This document shows positions 44,021 through 62,869 of a stretch of DNA of 64,000 bases, in pieces. The notes beneath the pieces are model-generated. The model was not told where the DNA came from. It saw only the letters and a program-made list of their open reading frames with translations, and did no database searches. Origin of the DNA: Oryzias latipes (Eukaryota > Chordata > Actinopteri > Beloniformes > Adrianichthyidae). Each line of letters begins with the position of its first letter. Position 1 is the stretch's first letter. Position numbers and translations under genes: made by a program. The stretch covers positions 2,896,642 through 2,960,641 of the forward strand of contig NC_019866.2 of the NCBI RefSeq assembly GCF_002234675.1, read 5' to 3'.

Positions 44021-47000
44021 ATGGCGGAGTCCCAGCTGGTGTGTCTGGACCCGGATCACGTCAACGAGAAGGTCCCGGAGAACCAGCCGGAGTTCTACTA
44101 CAGCGAGGAGCAGCGCGCGGCGCTGGAGCAGCTGCTGCGGAGCGGCGCCGGCGCCTTCAAAGAGCGCCTCCGCGAGGACCACATCCGGGACTTCCTCTGC
44201 GCCCGCGAGCTCAAAGTGATCCAGAAGACCTTCCGCGAGTACGACGCGGACAGCGAGTCTGAGTCCGAGCCGGACAAGTCCCGCGGGGCGGCCAGCGCCG
44301 ACTCCGGGGTCCACTCCACCTACTGGCCGCAGATGTCCGACACCGAGGTGCCGTGTCTGGACCTGGGCTGGCCGGGCGGCGTCGGGGTGTACAAGGGGGT
44401 GACGCGCGTTTCCGTGTACACGCACCCGCCTAAAGGGCCCGGGCCGCACATCAAGGAGGTGGTGAGGAGGCTCATCCAGGGGTCCCACAAGGTAAGAGGG
44501 CCGCTGCGCCCCCATCCGCAGACTCTTTAGATTCAGCTCTTCCATCCCATAATATTCCAAAATAATCCAGATGAGAAGTTAGAAGGAAGCTGGAAACTGA
44601 AATGTTAAAATAAAAAGTGACCCGCACAGCAGGGTTTTCCGTTTGTTTGCTTGTAAACAAATTTGATTTACATAATAAACATTATTTTTTTTTTTTAAAT
44701 TTACATTTTGTGATTTTAATTTTGCTTCTCAAATTGAAAAAAAGGTCTAAAATAAAACCTTCAGAAGAAGAAAGTTCATTTTTCGCTTCTTCGGGGTTAA
44801 AACTCATCATTTGCATGACTTCACAGTTGACCTACTTATCAACACTTTTATGTGACTTCTGTAGTCACGTGACTGTCAAGAAAAACTCAAACAGATTTAA
44901 CGGGATTAACGGGATTAAGAGCAAATGTCAAAACTTCGGTGTAAAATGATGAAGGCGCCACAGGAAAACCTCTGGAAAAACACCTGTGCAGGTATGACGA
45001 TGAGCTCACGAGTCCTGATTGGGTGAAAGGACAAACAGTTCTTTAAAATAATCTAATCATTCAGTCTAAAACGCACACAAAAGGTCGCACATTTTGATGT
45101 TGTTAAACAAAACGTCACTCAAGGACGAAAACGGAGTCATCCCTATCAGGGAAATACTATTAGTCTGCGCTCTATTTCATCCCAAAGGTGTTCTGTCGGG
45201 TTCAAGTCCGTACTCGGTGCCGGCCCGTCCAGTTTATCCACAGCGGTCTCTGTCGTCCACGTCTTTGTGCTCACAGTCATTTTGGAAGAGGAAACTGTTC
45301 CCACAAGGTCGGGAGAATGGAATTGTCCAAAAAAGCAGTTCCTCTCACTGAAACTAAAGGCCTGAAAAAACAAGCCCACACCATAATTCCTCCTCCACCA
45401 AATGTCACACTCGGCAGAATGCGGTCCAGAATGTACCGTCGTCCTGGCAGCCTCTGAACCCAGACTCGTCCATCAGATTTTCCAGATGGAAAGGCGTGAT
45501 TCCTCAGTCCAGAGAAGGCGTCTCCACTGCTCTAGATCAGTGTTTTTCAACCTTTTTTGAGCCACGTCACACTTTGAATCCCGCCGCACACCAGCATCCA
45601 AAATAAATAAATAAATAAGGCGAAGCTCATAGTCTGTATTGATCTACAGTCCCTCCATGATGTTACATGCATTTTTGTGATAATTGTGGCAGAAAAAGCT
45701 GGAAGTTGCAGCTGTTTTTTCTAAATGATGTAATAGAAGTTAAGTTAGAAGATTTAAAAACTGTTTGTGTGTTTGTTGTTGTTTCAAGACGTTTAACAAG
45801 GAAGATTCATTGTGCGCTGAGACGCTGTCACTTTAACGCAATGCATCATGGGAGATGTAGTGCAATAATAACTAATTGGCTCCGATAATCCAGAACTAAA
45901 CCAGAACTACTGCTCCCAGTGGTCTCGGTTCATTTCCAATCGGTTCGCTCTGAGATTCCTCAGCCTGAATGGGCTCTGTACTCGGAGTGGAACAACTGGA
46001 TCAAAACGGCCACCATAGCTGGGCATTATGGGATGTAGACGGAGTACCGCAGCAACAACGAGGCACAGCAACTCTTTGAAAATTGGTCGCAAGAATAGAG
46101 GCTCGTTAAAACGACTTTGACGTGATAATTGTTGCTTTTCACATTTTGTCGGACACTCATCAGCGTACCGTGGTAGCGACCGCCTTGCAGCACACAGACC
46201 TTCAAAGTTGATCAGGGAGCTATAACGTTTGTCCCGACAAGAGCTGCAAAGAGCACAACTTCCATTACTAGTTTTAGATAAGTTAATTCTTCTCTAAGAG
46301 TTCTGGTAAATCGCCTGTCCGTCCTGGGGGAGGATCCCTCCTTCATGTGGGCACCCCTGAGGTTTCTTCGTTTTTTCCGGAATCCGTTTTTTTTGGGAGT
46401 TTTTCCTTACCGCGAAGGGGGGTCTAAGGGCAGGGATGCCAGTATAGCTTAGTCAGTTTGTTAGTTCATTTTAGTATTTTCCTATTGAACTCTTTGTATT
46501 CGTGATCCTTTTGAGTTCATGTTTTACTTCGAAGCCCATCGAGACGACTGTTGTTGTGATTTTGGGCTATACAAATAAAATTGAATTGAATTGAATTGAA
46601 TAGTTATCCCAGTGTTTCCTGTTTCTAGGATCTTCCACCATTTTTCCCCGCTTAACTCCTTCTACAATTTTTAACCTATTTTAACCATTCAACTATTAAA
46701 ATGTTTAGCTCCTTCAGGTTTTTCCAGCTATGAATTTTGGTCCTTCAAATCCTTGAACTTTTCAAAATATTCCAGGATTTCCAGGATTTTTGCCTCCATT
46801 AAAATACATGGGGAATCCTTGGTGCAGAAGCTCACTGGTTCGAGACCCGGCTCTGGCATTTTTCACAAAAACATATTTTTGTTATTGTGCTATTTTCACT
46901 TTATTTATGGTTAACTTTGATCATTTCTTTATTTAATTTTTGCCAATTATTCCCCTTAAAGTTTAATTTTCATTCAGCAATTTAACATTCAGACCTGCAT

Positions 47001-50000
47001 TTTCTTCTTGAAATGCAGCTCCTTCTAGTTCTTTCTCTCGTTGCCCCGCCCTTGTTATTCTTGGCCAATGAGCGAAGAGATCTTTAGACATGTTTTGTGT
47101 TTCCAAGCTTTTGGTTCAAATCAGAAATGTCCAGTAGACGGCTGTCTGAATCACTCAGCACTCTGTCTGGACCAAGGAATGTTTCCAGTCTGGATACACT
47201 CCAAGACTTGACACTGAACTGGAGTTTGTCCTCACACAGATGCTGTTATGAAAACAGATTTTCTGATCATGTCAGATTTCTGGGATTAAACCTGAAGGAC
47301 GAGAAGATTTTACCCAGAATCCCAACAACAATAAACATTTATAGACCTCATCATGGTGTCTAAAGCCTCTTTTGAGGAGAAAATGTTTTCTTTTCTTACA
47401 TTTATAAAAGAGTGAACATATCAATCATAACTACAAAAAAAAAAACATTTTTATGTAAAAAAACACAACAAAGTCAGTTATGCAATCAGCAGCTGATGTT
47501 CTCAGCTGAAAACAAAAGACTTTCCAAATTCCCAGGATGGAGGATCTGCTCTGATGGTAGAAGACTGATGACCGGCCCAGAACCCACCAGGAAGGGTTCT
47601 TTCAGGGAATAGCGCCCCCATCTGAGACTAGCGTAAAACAGAACTATGATACAAAAACATGTTTTTGTTTCAACTCAGAAGAATTGAGGACCTCATGGTG
47701 CCAAACAGTCTGACCCTTTACCTCCGAGGAGGACAGAGTCCAGCCTGGAGAACACAGATTACTCATTTTTGCAGAGTCTCCATTTCCTGGGAGATGCAAC
47801 CCCACACCATAATACTCCCTCCACCAAACGATTCAGCTTTATCCCTGCTGCAGTCAGCACCTTCTTCACACTTTGGACCTACGGTTCAAGCTTATGACGA
47901 GTCAGCAGCAAAAAGAGCATTGAAACAGCTGCAAAGCCCCTCCCACTAATGCTCCGTCCTTCCAGCAGTGGCTTTGGTCAAGAGGACGGCCAATCTAATC
48001 CCATCCAGTATGATTTTAGGAGCATCCCTGAACTTTCCAGAGGGGATCAACGATCAGGAGTTACGCAGACACATCTGAGTAATTAAACCCACATTAAGAG
48101 GCGTCGTGCAAGTTCTGACACGGAAAAGTCAGCTTCACATCAGGACACGCAGCTGGAGAATCAAGTTTGGTATTTATTTTTGAATCCCAGAGCTCTGACT
48201 GGCTGAGCTCCCAGAGCCTCACCTGTGACGGAGAAGCACCAGAGGCTGCAGACACCCAACGTTTACACGACTTGACACGACACGGGGCGGGGCCGGCCAG
48301 GCAGCACTTCCTCTACCGAGTTCATGCTGAGACTTTACCCCCTTTAGGTCACAACAGAGCCGTCTGCTCACATTATGCTAATCCCTCTGAAAAGCCGAGG
48401 CTTCCATGCTTATTCTGATATCAGATCTTTTTCCAGAGAAAAGTCCGCTTTAAATAAATAAAAGCCACATTTTGACCTAAATATTTACTCAATTAACATG
48501 TTTTATTTTGAAATTCTCCAAACTATAATTCTCCCTCCACTCTGCATTTCGATTGCTTGGGGTCTTCTGAACTTAATTTTAAAATTAACAGCTTAATTCT
48601 GGTCTAGACAATAAGCACTAACTGGATTCATTTTAGTCTCTAATTCTCCATACCATGATTCTCCCTCTGCCGTGCTTCACAATTGCTCTGAACTTCCTTT
48701 GAGAAATAAAAGCCACATTTTTACCTAGATAATAAAAACACATTAGATGTATTTTGAATTCTCCAAACCATGATTCTCTCTGGACCGTGCTTTACCTTTT
48801 CTTAATGATTACCCAGTTTTCCCGGAGGAAACATGACACATTTGGGTTGACTCCGGCTGTCTGTCATGGGTGGTTGTTGTGGTGAAGCTGCAGGTGTATT
48901 TTTATCGTCTAAAGTTGTTATACAAAGGAAGGACTTGGATTTGTTGGTTCTATTTTGTCTTGTGACTGAACCCTTTCTATAAATCACCTCACACAGGATG
49001 TGTGACCTCAGCAGAAAGCAGGATTTATTTTTTAACTGTCCATCACATGTGCGGTTTTCAGTGCCGACTGTTTATGGCGTCAGGCTCTGTTTTGTCGGGA
49101 CAGTTTTGTCCAGGATTGACAGACTAAACAGCGGTGCAGCGACAGAGGACGGTAAACGGTTAATGTCTAAAAGCTGAAAGTCACCTGACGGCATGCAGCT
49201 GTCATCTAATGTGGTGCATGTGAATTATGTTTCTGGATCTTTTCCAGATTTCATCAGAACTCTTCTACTCACTTCAGAAAACAAGTTCTGCCAGCGGACG
49301 AGAATTTAAACTTGTTTTTCTTTTTCAACCCCCATCCGTCCAGGTGGTTGCCATCGTCATGGACCTCCTGACGGACCTGCAGATCCTCCAGGACCTGCTG
49401 GACGCCTCGTCACGCCGCTCTGTGGCCGTCTACATCGTGCTGGAGGCCAAAGGAGTCGTCAACTTCCTGGATATGTGCTCTCGGCTGCAGATCAACGCCT
49501 TGCACCTCCGGGTGAGCAGGAAGGGGGGGGGGGGGTGTCATTGTGCAGAGCAGGGCGGGCTCCTGTGACAGTTGCTCACAGCGACTGCAGCTAATAAAAG
49601 GAGATAAAAAGATAAGAGGATTCCAGATCCAGCTAACGTTAGTTTGAACCCTGCAGCCTGTTTCTGTCAGGACTCCTGCAGGGTCGAGGAGCAACAAAGC
49701 CTTTTTTTCCTGAAAGTTAACCACAAAACAGATCAGCTGTTTGAGGTATATTACTCTGTAAAACATTAAAACTCTAAATATTTTTTTGTTTTGGAAAGAC
49801 CCACTTTGACCAAAATGGAATTCTTGCAGCATTTTCCCATGATGGAGGACATGTACAAAGGAAATTGAGTTTCTTAGTATTTCTTTATTCAAATCATTGA
49901 ATCAGGAGAAGATGAAAAAAATGCAGTTTAAAAAAGGGAAAAAAAGTTTATTTGTGATATAAAAATATAGGCTATGCAGGACACAAGCTCCCTGATCCTC

Positions 50001-53000
50001 ATAGACTGAGCTCTCAGCAACGAGGAAGAGGGAGGCGGGGCTGCACCTCGCCGACAGTCCCGCCCACAACTCACATTTGTAATGAACTCCTGCCGCTCTG
50101 CAAACTGTGTCCTAGTTACAAACGTCATAATAAGAAGACCACTTTGAAAATGGAACTTTAAGTCCATTTTTTTAATGAAGGATTTGTGAGTCAAAAGTCA
50201 CATTTGGATAAATAAAATGTCTTTTCCTCTAAACTCTGGAAGAGCATCTCCTATCTGTTTTTAAAATTCGGAACTAATTTATATCCAGCATCAAGTCTGA
50301 TGCTTCTACCTTTATTATCCAAGTTTTACTTTTGTAGTTTATTTGACTTTTAGTTTGTGTTAAAGCCCATTAAATATACAAGTATTTATGTATTCTGAAA
50401 AACCACAGTCTATATGATTTATTTCCATCATTTCAGGCCTTTAGGACAGATTTATCTGTGGGTTATGATGCAGTGGCTCATTCAGATTACAGATAACACT
50501 AGACGGCGTTCCTCAGGGATCTATTCTGGACCCACTTCTGATTGTTTTAAGGTTCCTGGTTGACTTGAGTGGAAACCAAACAATTAAAGTTTATTATAAA
50601 ATGAAAGATTTTAAAGTAAGTGAAACTATGTTTCAACTTTTCCAAGGTTTTCCCCCCTTTAAAGGAACAGGTTTTTTGAGTTTTGTGATATTTTTTTCCT
50701 CCAGTTTCATGTTAAATCTTCTTGCAGAACAGTAAAGTACATTTATCTATTTTTTCTTCCGATGGTAAACAAATATTACACGTGTGGTTATGTTTTACAT
50801 TTATTGTTTCTGAACTAATAGACAAAAAGTCCACTTTCTGTCAGACTCCTCCTTTTTTTGCCCTGAAAGTCTTTTTTTTCTTCCAAATCTGGATTCTAAA
50901 GTTTGAATCTATCCGGTCTTCAGCGAGTGAAGGTGAGCTGCAGGTGAGCCGCAGCCCCTCTGAGCCGCTCCGTCACCAGATCTGCGCCGGGACACAATAG
51001 CCGGCCTTCTTATCTGGATGCACAGTTTCAGTCCGGTTAAAGCGGCGCAGTGGAGGTCTGCCCACGCCGGTGTCAGGTGATGCGGCGTGAAAGGCCTTTT
51101 CAGAGCGCCGGGCGCCGATACTCTTACTTCTTACAAGCGCTCATTCATGGACCGGGCCATCAGACCCCTTCATTTGATGCGTCACCTTCAGCAGTTTGTT
51201 GCCTTGGTTCGTCTCTTCCCTTTTGGTAAACACGCCGACATTTTTTCTTTTCTTTTTTACTTGAGGAGGTTGCATTAGGCGTGTCTGCACCGTTTGCGCT
51301 GCAGTCTGCACATCCCTGTGTAGCTGACTGACCGCTGAGCTAACCCTGTTTGTTCGGGATCACCTGTGTGATGCCAGGCCTCCTGAAGTGTGTAACCAAC
51401 GGGGCGTTTCTCTGCAGAATCTGCGGGTGCGAACGCTGAGAGGAGCAGGGCTGGCCCTGTCGTTTGGAAAGCTGCCCGGCAGCTTGTGCTCCAAATACAT
51501 GCTGGTGGACGGAGAGAAGGTCATGTTTGGCTCCTACAGGTAAAAAGGGGCTTTTTCTCCTGTGAGTCAGTTTTCTCTGAGAAAAACATGAATTTGAAGC
51601 CTTTAGATCAGTAGTGGGCAAACTTTTTGACCTTCTGGTCGCAAAGGGTTCTAAAATTGGTCACAAGGGCCGAACCGGAGGCGTGGGAATCCTCCTCGTA
51701 AGAGAAAGAAAGAGGAAAAAATGATTTTCCAACTCTGGAAACGCACTTAAACAAAAAAAAACTAATCTTCCAACATCACATGAATGCAGAATACCAGAAA
51801 TACCAGAAAATAATAAATTGATTTCAATTTATTTGTAGTGCACCATCTATGGGTAGACACCAAAATTACAGGAACAAAACATTAATAAGGATTATCAATA
51901 TGATTTATTCCAGTTTGGCGGGCCTGATTAAATGGCTTGATGGGCCGCATGTGGCCCCCGGGGCGTAGTTTGCGCCCCCCCCCCTGGTTTAGGGTCTCCT
52001 TTGACCCACTTTTCGAATCTATAAAGCCAGACGTGTGAGATCTTCTCACAATTTCTTTGCCGGATAGCATCTTTTTGGATTAGTTTGATGCCAAAAGTAG
52101 CATCAAACTGTTTTTTGAAGCCTGTAAATACGTCAGCAAATCGGAGGATTGGATTTGTCACGCGGTACGCTGCAAAAGACACCCCCCGCTTTAGGAAAAA
52201 TGGTCTTACTTTCTGTCTTGCAAGAAAATCAATCTTATCAATAAATTTTTTCAACAGCAAAATATTGCATTTCCGTCAATAACATCAGAAACACGAATAA
52301 TTCTTAATTTGTCCAGCTGGGTTTAAATATAGATTTTGTTCTTACTGGTTTTGTCTGGTGGAAACTGCTGAGTTGGAAAGTTTCATCTGCAACAATTTTA
52401 GATGGACTGACGGGTCATAATAATGGCATAATGAATAAATGAATAATTATAATGGCATAATCTGCAAACTACAGCCAATTCATGAACAAGACTCACTAAT
52501 GTGGTTTTTGTTTGCAAAACGTCACGATAAAAGTCTTTGTCTTATTGTTCTGAGGAGCATGCATGGGAGCAGCCTGATGTTTTGGGCCTGACACTCCGTC
52601 TGTCTCCTGCAGCTTCACCTGGAGTTCGTCCCGGATGGACCGGAACACCATTACTGTGATGTCGGGACAGACTGTGGACTTTTTTGACCATGACTTCAGG
52701 GAACTGTACGCCGTGTCGGAGGAGGTGGACCTCTACAAGGAGTTTAACATCACCAAGCCCCCTCTTCCTACGCCCATCGTGAAGCCGAAGGTGGAGCACG
52801 TCCAGCCTACGGCGGTCTCCACGTCTCGCTTTCAGGTGTCGGTGGGGGACTCGGGGCGAATGAACCTGAAGGTGCCAGCGCACAAGTACCACAATCCCAA
52901 ATACTCCCTGGTTTTTGGAAACAGCGCGGGACTGACGGGGTCTCTGCAAGACCTGTCCACGCAAACAGACTCGTATCTGGACAGGGTGAACCAGGCGAAT

Positions 53001-53627
53001 GGCCTGCAGAACGCCATTCAGGCTAACAAGGACGCTAAGGAAAAGGTGGAGCAGGTTTCTCCGCCGAGTCCAACTGGACCTGGGGAGGAGGATGAGGATG
53101 GAAAAGGAAAGAAGAACCAAGCCCCCGCTGTGAAGAAGCATCGCAGCTCTTTCAGGCACTTCCTCAAAAACAGAGGAGCCAATCAGAGTTCAGAAACAAT
53201 CGAGGAAGGCGTTGCCACCCTTCAAAGCCCCGCCCACGCCAACAAAACGCCAGAGACTAACGGAGTCGCAGCCGACGAGCTGGAGGACTCGTTTGAGGTC
53301 GTCGTGAAACCAGAAGGTCTGAAGTTCAAACCCAAGAAGCCGTCAAAGCTCGTTCAGAGGAGCATGTCTCTGCAGACCATCAACACGGCAGACGAGGACG
53401 GTGCGTGTCCGTCCTTTCTCCCCGTTTCAGGAAATGTCCTCAGAAATGAGCTCCGTCGCAGAAAGAAGACCTTAGCTGTAGATTTATTTAAAAAGTTAAA
53501 AAAAGAAGTTTCTATCATTTGTCTTGAATGGTGTTTTCCTTTTGTAACTGTTCCTTGGTTTTCTCTCCTTTGAGCAGGGTTCAAAGGGCGACGGCGGCCC
53601 CAGAAGAAGAATTGCATCCAGTCATGA
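44021..53627 (+). CDS. fam83f: Fam83f: DUF1669 CK1-anchoring protein with a CaaX tail
   Basis: Exons 44021-44491, 49344-49511, 51418-51539, 52613-53400, 53578-53627; GT-AG, phases agree, 1,599 bp, 532 aa (human FAM83F 500). The start MAESQL and the motif SDTEVPCLDLGWPGG match FAM83F. DUF1669 covers about residues 10-300: VAIVMDLLTD, then LVDGEKVMFGSYSFTWSS, a pseudo-PLD site without the catalytic HKD histidine. Asp244 and Phe278/Phe282 (FDHDF) have the same spacing as the D250/F284/F288 set I recall as CK1-binding in human FAM83F. The tail is basic (KGRRRPQKKN) and ends CIQS, a farnesyl-type CaaX box like the human CVIS. Family role: tethers CK1 isoforms at membranes. Residues 310-515 are low-complexity, acidic/basic and probably disordered. 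The start has a GC-rich leader and the only upstream ATG region is AT-rich. Neighbour grap2 is syntenic in human. Confidence 0.95.
45094..45540 (-). pseudogene. Tc1-like transposase fragment
   Basis: The reverse strand reads DLNPTEHLWDEIERRL, the Tc1 signature around the third catalytic residue. The plus strand has the familiar complementary run from ttcatcccaaaggtgttctg to ccagactcgtccatcagatt. It is broken by stops and lacks the 5' half of the element. It lies in fam83f intron 1. Confidence 0.85.
45541..45620 (+). mobile_element. hAT-like terminal fragment
   Basis: cagtgtttttcaaccttttttgagcc at 45539 resembles the end of fish hAT elements ('cagtgttt.tcaacc'). No matching right end was found, so it is a fragment directly next to the Tc1 piece. 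Confidence 0.4.
46290..46606 (+). repeat. Fish retroposon-like 3' tail with (TTGAA)n end
   Basis: The run ggaggatccctccttcatgt, ggtttcttcgttttttccgg, gggagtttttccttaccgcg, ggtctaagggcaggg, ttgggctatacaaataaaat followed by (tgaat)n is a very frequent fish interspersed repeat. Its tandem 5-mer end suggests a non-LTR retroposon 3' end. It lies in fam83f intron 1. The family name is uncertain. Confidence 0.7.
46820..46847 (+). repeat. tRNA-like A box and B box pair without anticodon arm
   Basis: tggtgcagaag fits the A-box pattern TRGYNNARNNG and ggttcgagacc the B-box pattern GGTTCRANNCC. They are only 6 bp apart, and a gcattttt T-run follows. This is too short for a tRNA, so it is a tRNA-related repeat fragment. 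Confidence 0.4.
48505..48815. repeat. Three degenerate tandem units of about 120-130 bp
   Basis: ttctccaaactataattctccctcc (48513), attctccataccatgattctccctc (48643) and attctccaaaccatgattctctctg (48760) each precede similar AT-rich text (aagccacattttgacctaaata-like). The phrase resembles the antisense of Tc1-like elements, so a Tc1-derived origin is possible. Confidence 0.5.
49790..50190 (+). repeat. R1 dispersed repeat in fam83f intron 2
   Basis: Landmarks in order: aaagacccactttgaccaaa, gcattttcccatgatggagg, tttctttattcaaatcattg, ggacacaagctccctgatcc, gaactcctgccgctctgcaa, ccactttgaaaatggaac. Confidence 0.7.
51609..51986. mobile_element. hAT-type MITE
   Basis: Left end cagtagtgggcaaact; right end, inverted, cagggggggggcgcaaacta: the 'cagnggtgggcaaact' termini of hAT elements. 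The flanks ctttagat and gtttaggg agree at 5 of 8 positions, a possible decayed target-site duplication. 378 bp, non-coding, in fam83f intron 3. Confidence 0.75.
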
Positions 53628-53764
53628 GACGACAAACGTGCAGCCGTGACGATCCCAGTCACAGTGTCGTCTGAGTGTCACGCCACTTTCTGAGCAGAGC
53701 GAGCTTTGTGTGTAACGCTGACTCAGTCCTCTGCTGCCATTCATCCAGCTTTTCTACATTTCGT

Positions 53765-53770
53765 ATTAAA
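53765..53770 (+). terminator. fam83f: Polyadenylation signal (ATTAAA) of fam83f
   Basis: ATTAAA, the common variant hexamer, lies about 140 bp after the fam83f stop codon and is followed by a T/G-rich stretch. A weaker, inferred call. Confidence 0.45.
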
Positions 53771-54639
53771 TTATTGGATTGAAAGAGTTTTCTGCGTCTT
53801 TGCTTTAGCGTTTCTGAACACCTCAGATGAGCTTGAAGGTTCATGACGTCCCACTTCTTAGTTCCTCCTGTTGCTATGGTGCCATGAAAAGCGATCAGTG
53901 TGGCCTTGGGTGTTGTCTTACCGTGGACCACTGTGTGTATACAGGCTGTAAATAATGGACAAGGACTCGCGAAGGAACATGAGGCCGCAGAATGAGAAAG
54001 TGAATTCAGATGAATGCAGCTAATATTCAAGAGAAACCTAGACGTCAGTCTTCAAGTTCCATTTAAGAGGGTAAATTCCAGAGGAAGTTACGTTTATAGC
54101 ATTTAGATTTTATTTTTTGGATTTGATTAAAAGCCTTGACCTGCATAACAGCAGAGAAACGTCTAAATTAAGGGTCTGCAACACTTAAAGAGCTGTTTGG
54201 GTTGATTTCTTACTGACAATCACCCAATAGGAGCCTGAAAGTCTGACTTCATAGTTGCTATGGAGATTCAGAAAGAATAAAACACTTTTGTATTTTGTTT
54301 TTACTTTTTTGGTTAGATAAAACAAACAGAAAACAGCCTAGATACACAAATTAGATAATGGAACTTCTGTAAATATTTTCCCACTGAATGCTGTAATTCT
54401 TAGTTTGGCCTGAATGGGTCAGTGTTGCCTCATCAAAGATGCTGAACAAAAACACTAGTTTTTCTGTCACCATTGTGTCAAAACTTAGAAGGAAAAAAAA
54501 GCAACAGTTATAACAGAACGTGTTTTATTTTAAGATGGTTTCTAGCTTCCGGATTGAATCAAAAGCATTTTTTACCCAAAAAAAAAAAACAATCAAAAGA
54601 TTAAAAGCACCTCTGAGCTTCTCCAATCTGAGGAATATT

Positions 54640-54965
54640 TTATATTTATTATTAGTATTATTTTTAAGCATTTTCTTATAACAGTTTTGATGATGAAGAA
54701 CATTCATGAAAAAATAGAATTTTTGACTATTTATTCAAATCAAAGTGAATCAGAAGAAATAAAAATAAATAGTTTTTTTTTTTTTGTATTTGTGACGGAG
54801 AAAATCCGCTGGAAAATCAAGGAAATTCATCGGAGAGATGAAGGGGGGGGGGGGGGGGTTGCTCCACCCTCAACTCAGAGGCTGATTTCTACTTCTGCTC
54901 TGCAACAGAGAAAAAGCCTCCTGGCATGGATTGCTCCAGGAAAAAATCACAAAGTGATGATGTAG
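54640..54965 (+). repeat. R1 dispersed repeat, degenerate copy
   Basis: tgatgatgaagaacattcat, ctatttattcaaatcaaagt and gaatcagaagaaat keep R1 order. A G18-like homopolymer follows at 54844-54859. Confidence 0.45.
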
Positions 54966-55429
54966 CGCCACCTGCTGGAGAAAATACTGCAGCACTCACT
55001 ATTCGTAGAAAAATTCTTTATTGTTTAGTCGTTTAAACAAGACTAATATAAAAATATAAACAACCTTTTACGAATAAAATACACTATACAAGTAAAAAGT
55101 TTCATAAATTACATTTCATGCCTCAAACTTTACTATCCAGTTTACTCAGACAAAAGTTGAAATAGTTTGTTTTAATCAAATTAGAAAAAATACTGGGAGA
55201 AATGGTGCGAAATCTTTTAAGTTCAGTTGTTAGATTACACACAAGTGGGTTTACAGTTGTGTTTCTGTTGTCGGGGTTTGGATTATCGCACCATACGGGA
55301 AGGAAATAACTTTTTCGAGCAATCTTGCCTTTAGTACTTTCTACAAATTTAAACGTCTCCTAGGAATTCCAAGGGTCGCTTCCAAAAACTCCTGCAGCAT
55401 CGTTGGGAGGCGACTCACAGAAATATGTT

Positions 55430-55740
55430 TATTTTCAAGTTTGTAGATTTTGAAGGATTTTATTGCAGCGAGTTCTCAAAAGTGGCGTTCCCTCAATGCT
55501 CGCTCATTTTTCACCGGAATATTCTGAAAATGTATCACCTTCAATCGTTGACTTGAGCTGAACACGATATGACTTGTTATATGACCATATTAGGAATGTG
55601 GGCGTCGTTAACAAAAACCTTTGTTGCTAAGGAAATCCAAAAGTGTACTTTTGCGGATTCTTCTGAAAATGACGCAGACCTGTTCGTCCCCCCCAGGTCA
55701 CCAAAACGTAAAATGGTTGCTATGGCGATAAAAGGTCGTG
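55430..55740 (-). repeat. R2 dispersed repeat, second copy, inverted
   Basis: gtgggcgtcgttaacaaaaa, ttgctaaggaaatccaaaag and aaatggttgctatgg are the reverse-complement counterparts of the copy at 23190-23310. It lies between the convergent ends of fam83f and the cytohesin. Confidence 0.6.
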
Positions 55741-56508
55741 AATTGGCTAAATGCAGCTCTGACTAGGCTGGCAAGGGCAGAGGGTGAGTGAGGGGCGTGT
55801 AGCCTCTCAGCCAGCAAGGGCGGTGGCGAGGATAGGGGCGGTTACTGACTGTTGGGCATGCAATGGCGTGGCCTCCTAAATTTATTGATCTTAAATTTGA
55901 TCATAAAAAACGTTCCTCATTTTTCTGATGGTAATTTTTTGTCTCTTTGAAGATTTCATATGTCAGCATCATTTTTTATGTTGTTTATTTCCTCCTGTGC
56001 CGTAAACAAACAAAACATGTAGATTCAATGCCTGAAAACCCTTTTTTTTTTTTTTTAGGCATCTTTGGATTTTCTGCATTTATAGTTTAATATTTTCACT
56101 TCACAACCTAAAGAACTTCAAAAGCAAACAGTAAATAAAGTTAAAGTGCTTGAACAGCTCAGCCTGTGGGCGGAGCTTAAGAGAAATATACAAAACTAAA
56201 CCTTCATAAACCGGAGAGAAGCTAAACATTTGCTTGATGGCCGGATTCCTGGTTTTTGTTTTGCTCCCCTCTTCTAGCCGACGGGGCTGGAAAGCGAATA
56301 CTCGTGGGTTTGATAAGTTTCTGATGAAAGTCCTGCAGATGTTTGCCCACAGTGAAGCTTGAAGAAGTGAAAACTGCTGCATTCATCCATGACTTCTGGT
56401 TTCCCCTCTAAGACTGCCAGTGTCACTTCTCCTTTTGTGCTTCTCTGAACTCTTATCTCATCAGCTTTTCTGTCTTTTTGTCCGAGCGCTGCGTGCGCCG
56501 ATGGGGTC

Positions 56509-62869
<6,361 letters not shown>

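Noticed and set aside
43946-44560. 204-aa minus ORF
   Set aside because: Shadow of the GC-rich first exon of fam83f.
47660-48010. Further Tc1 fragment (accccacaccataatactcc...)
   Set aside because: Only a short phrase resembles Tc1 antisense; too weak to annotate as an element.
52542-53159. 205-aa minus ORF
   Set aside because: Shadow of fam83f exon 4, whose plus frame has clear family motifs.
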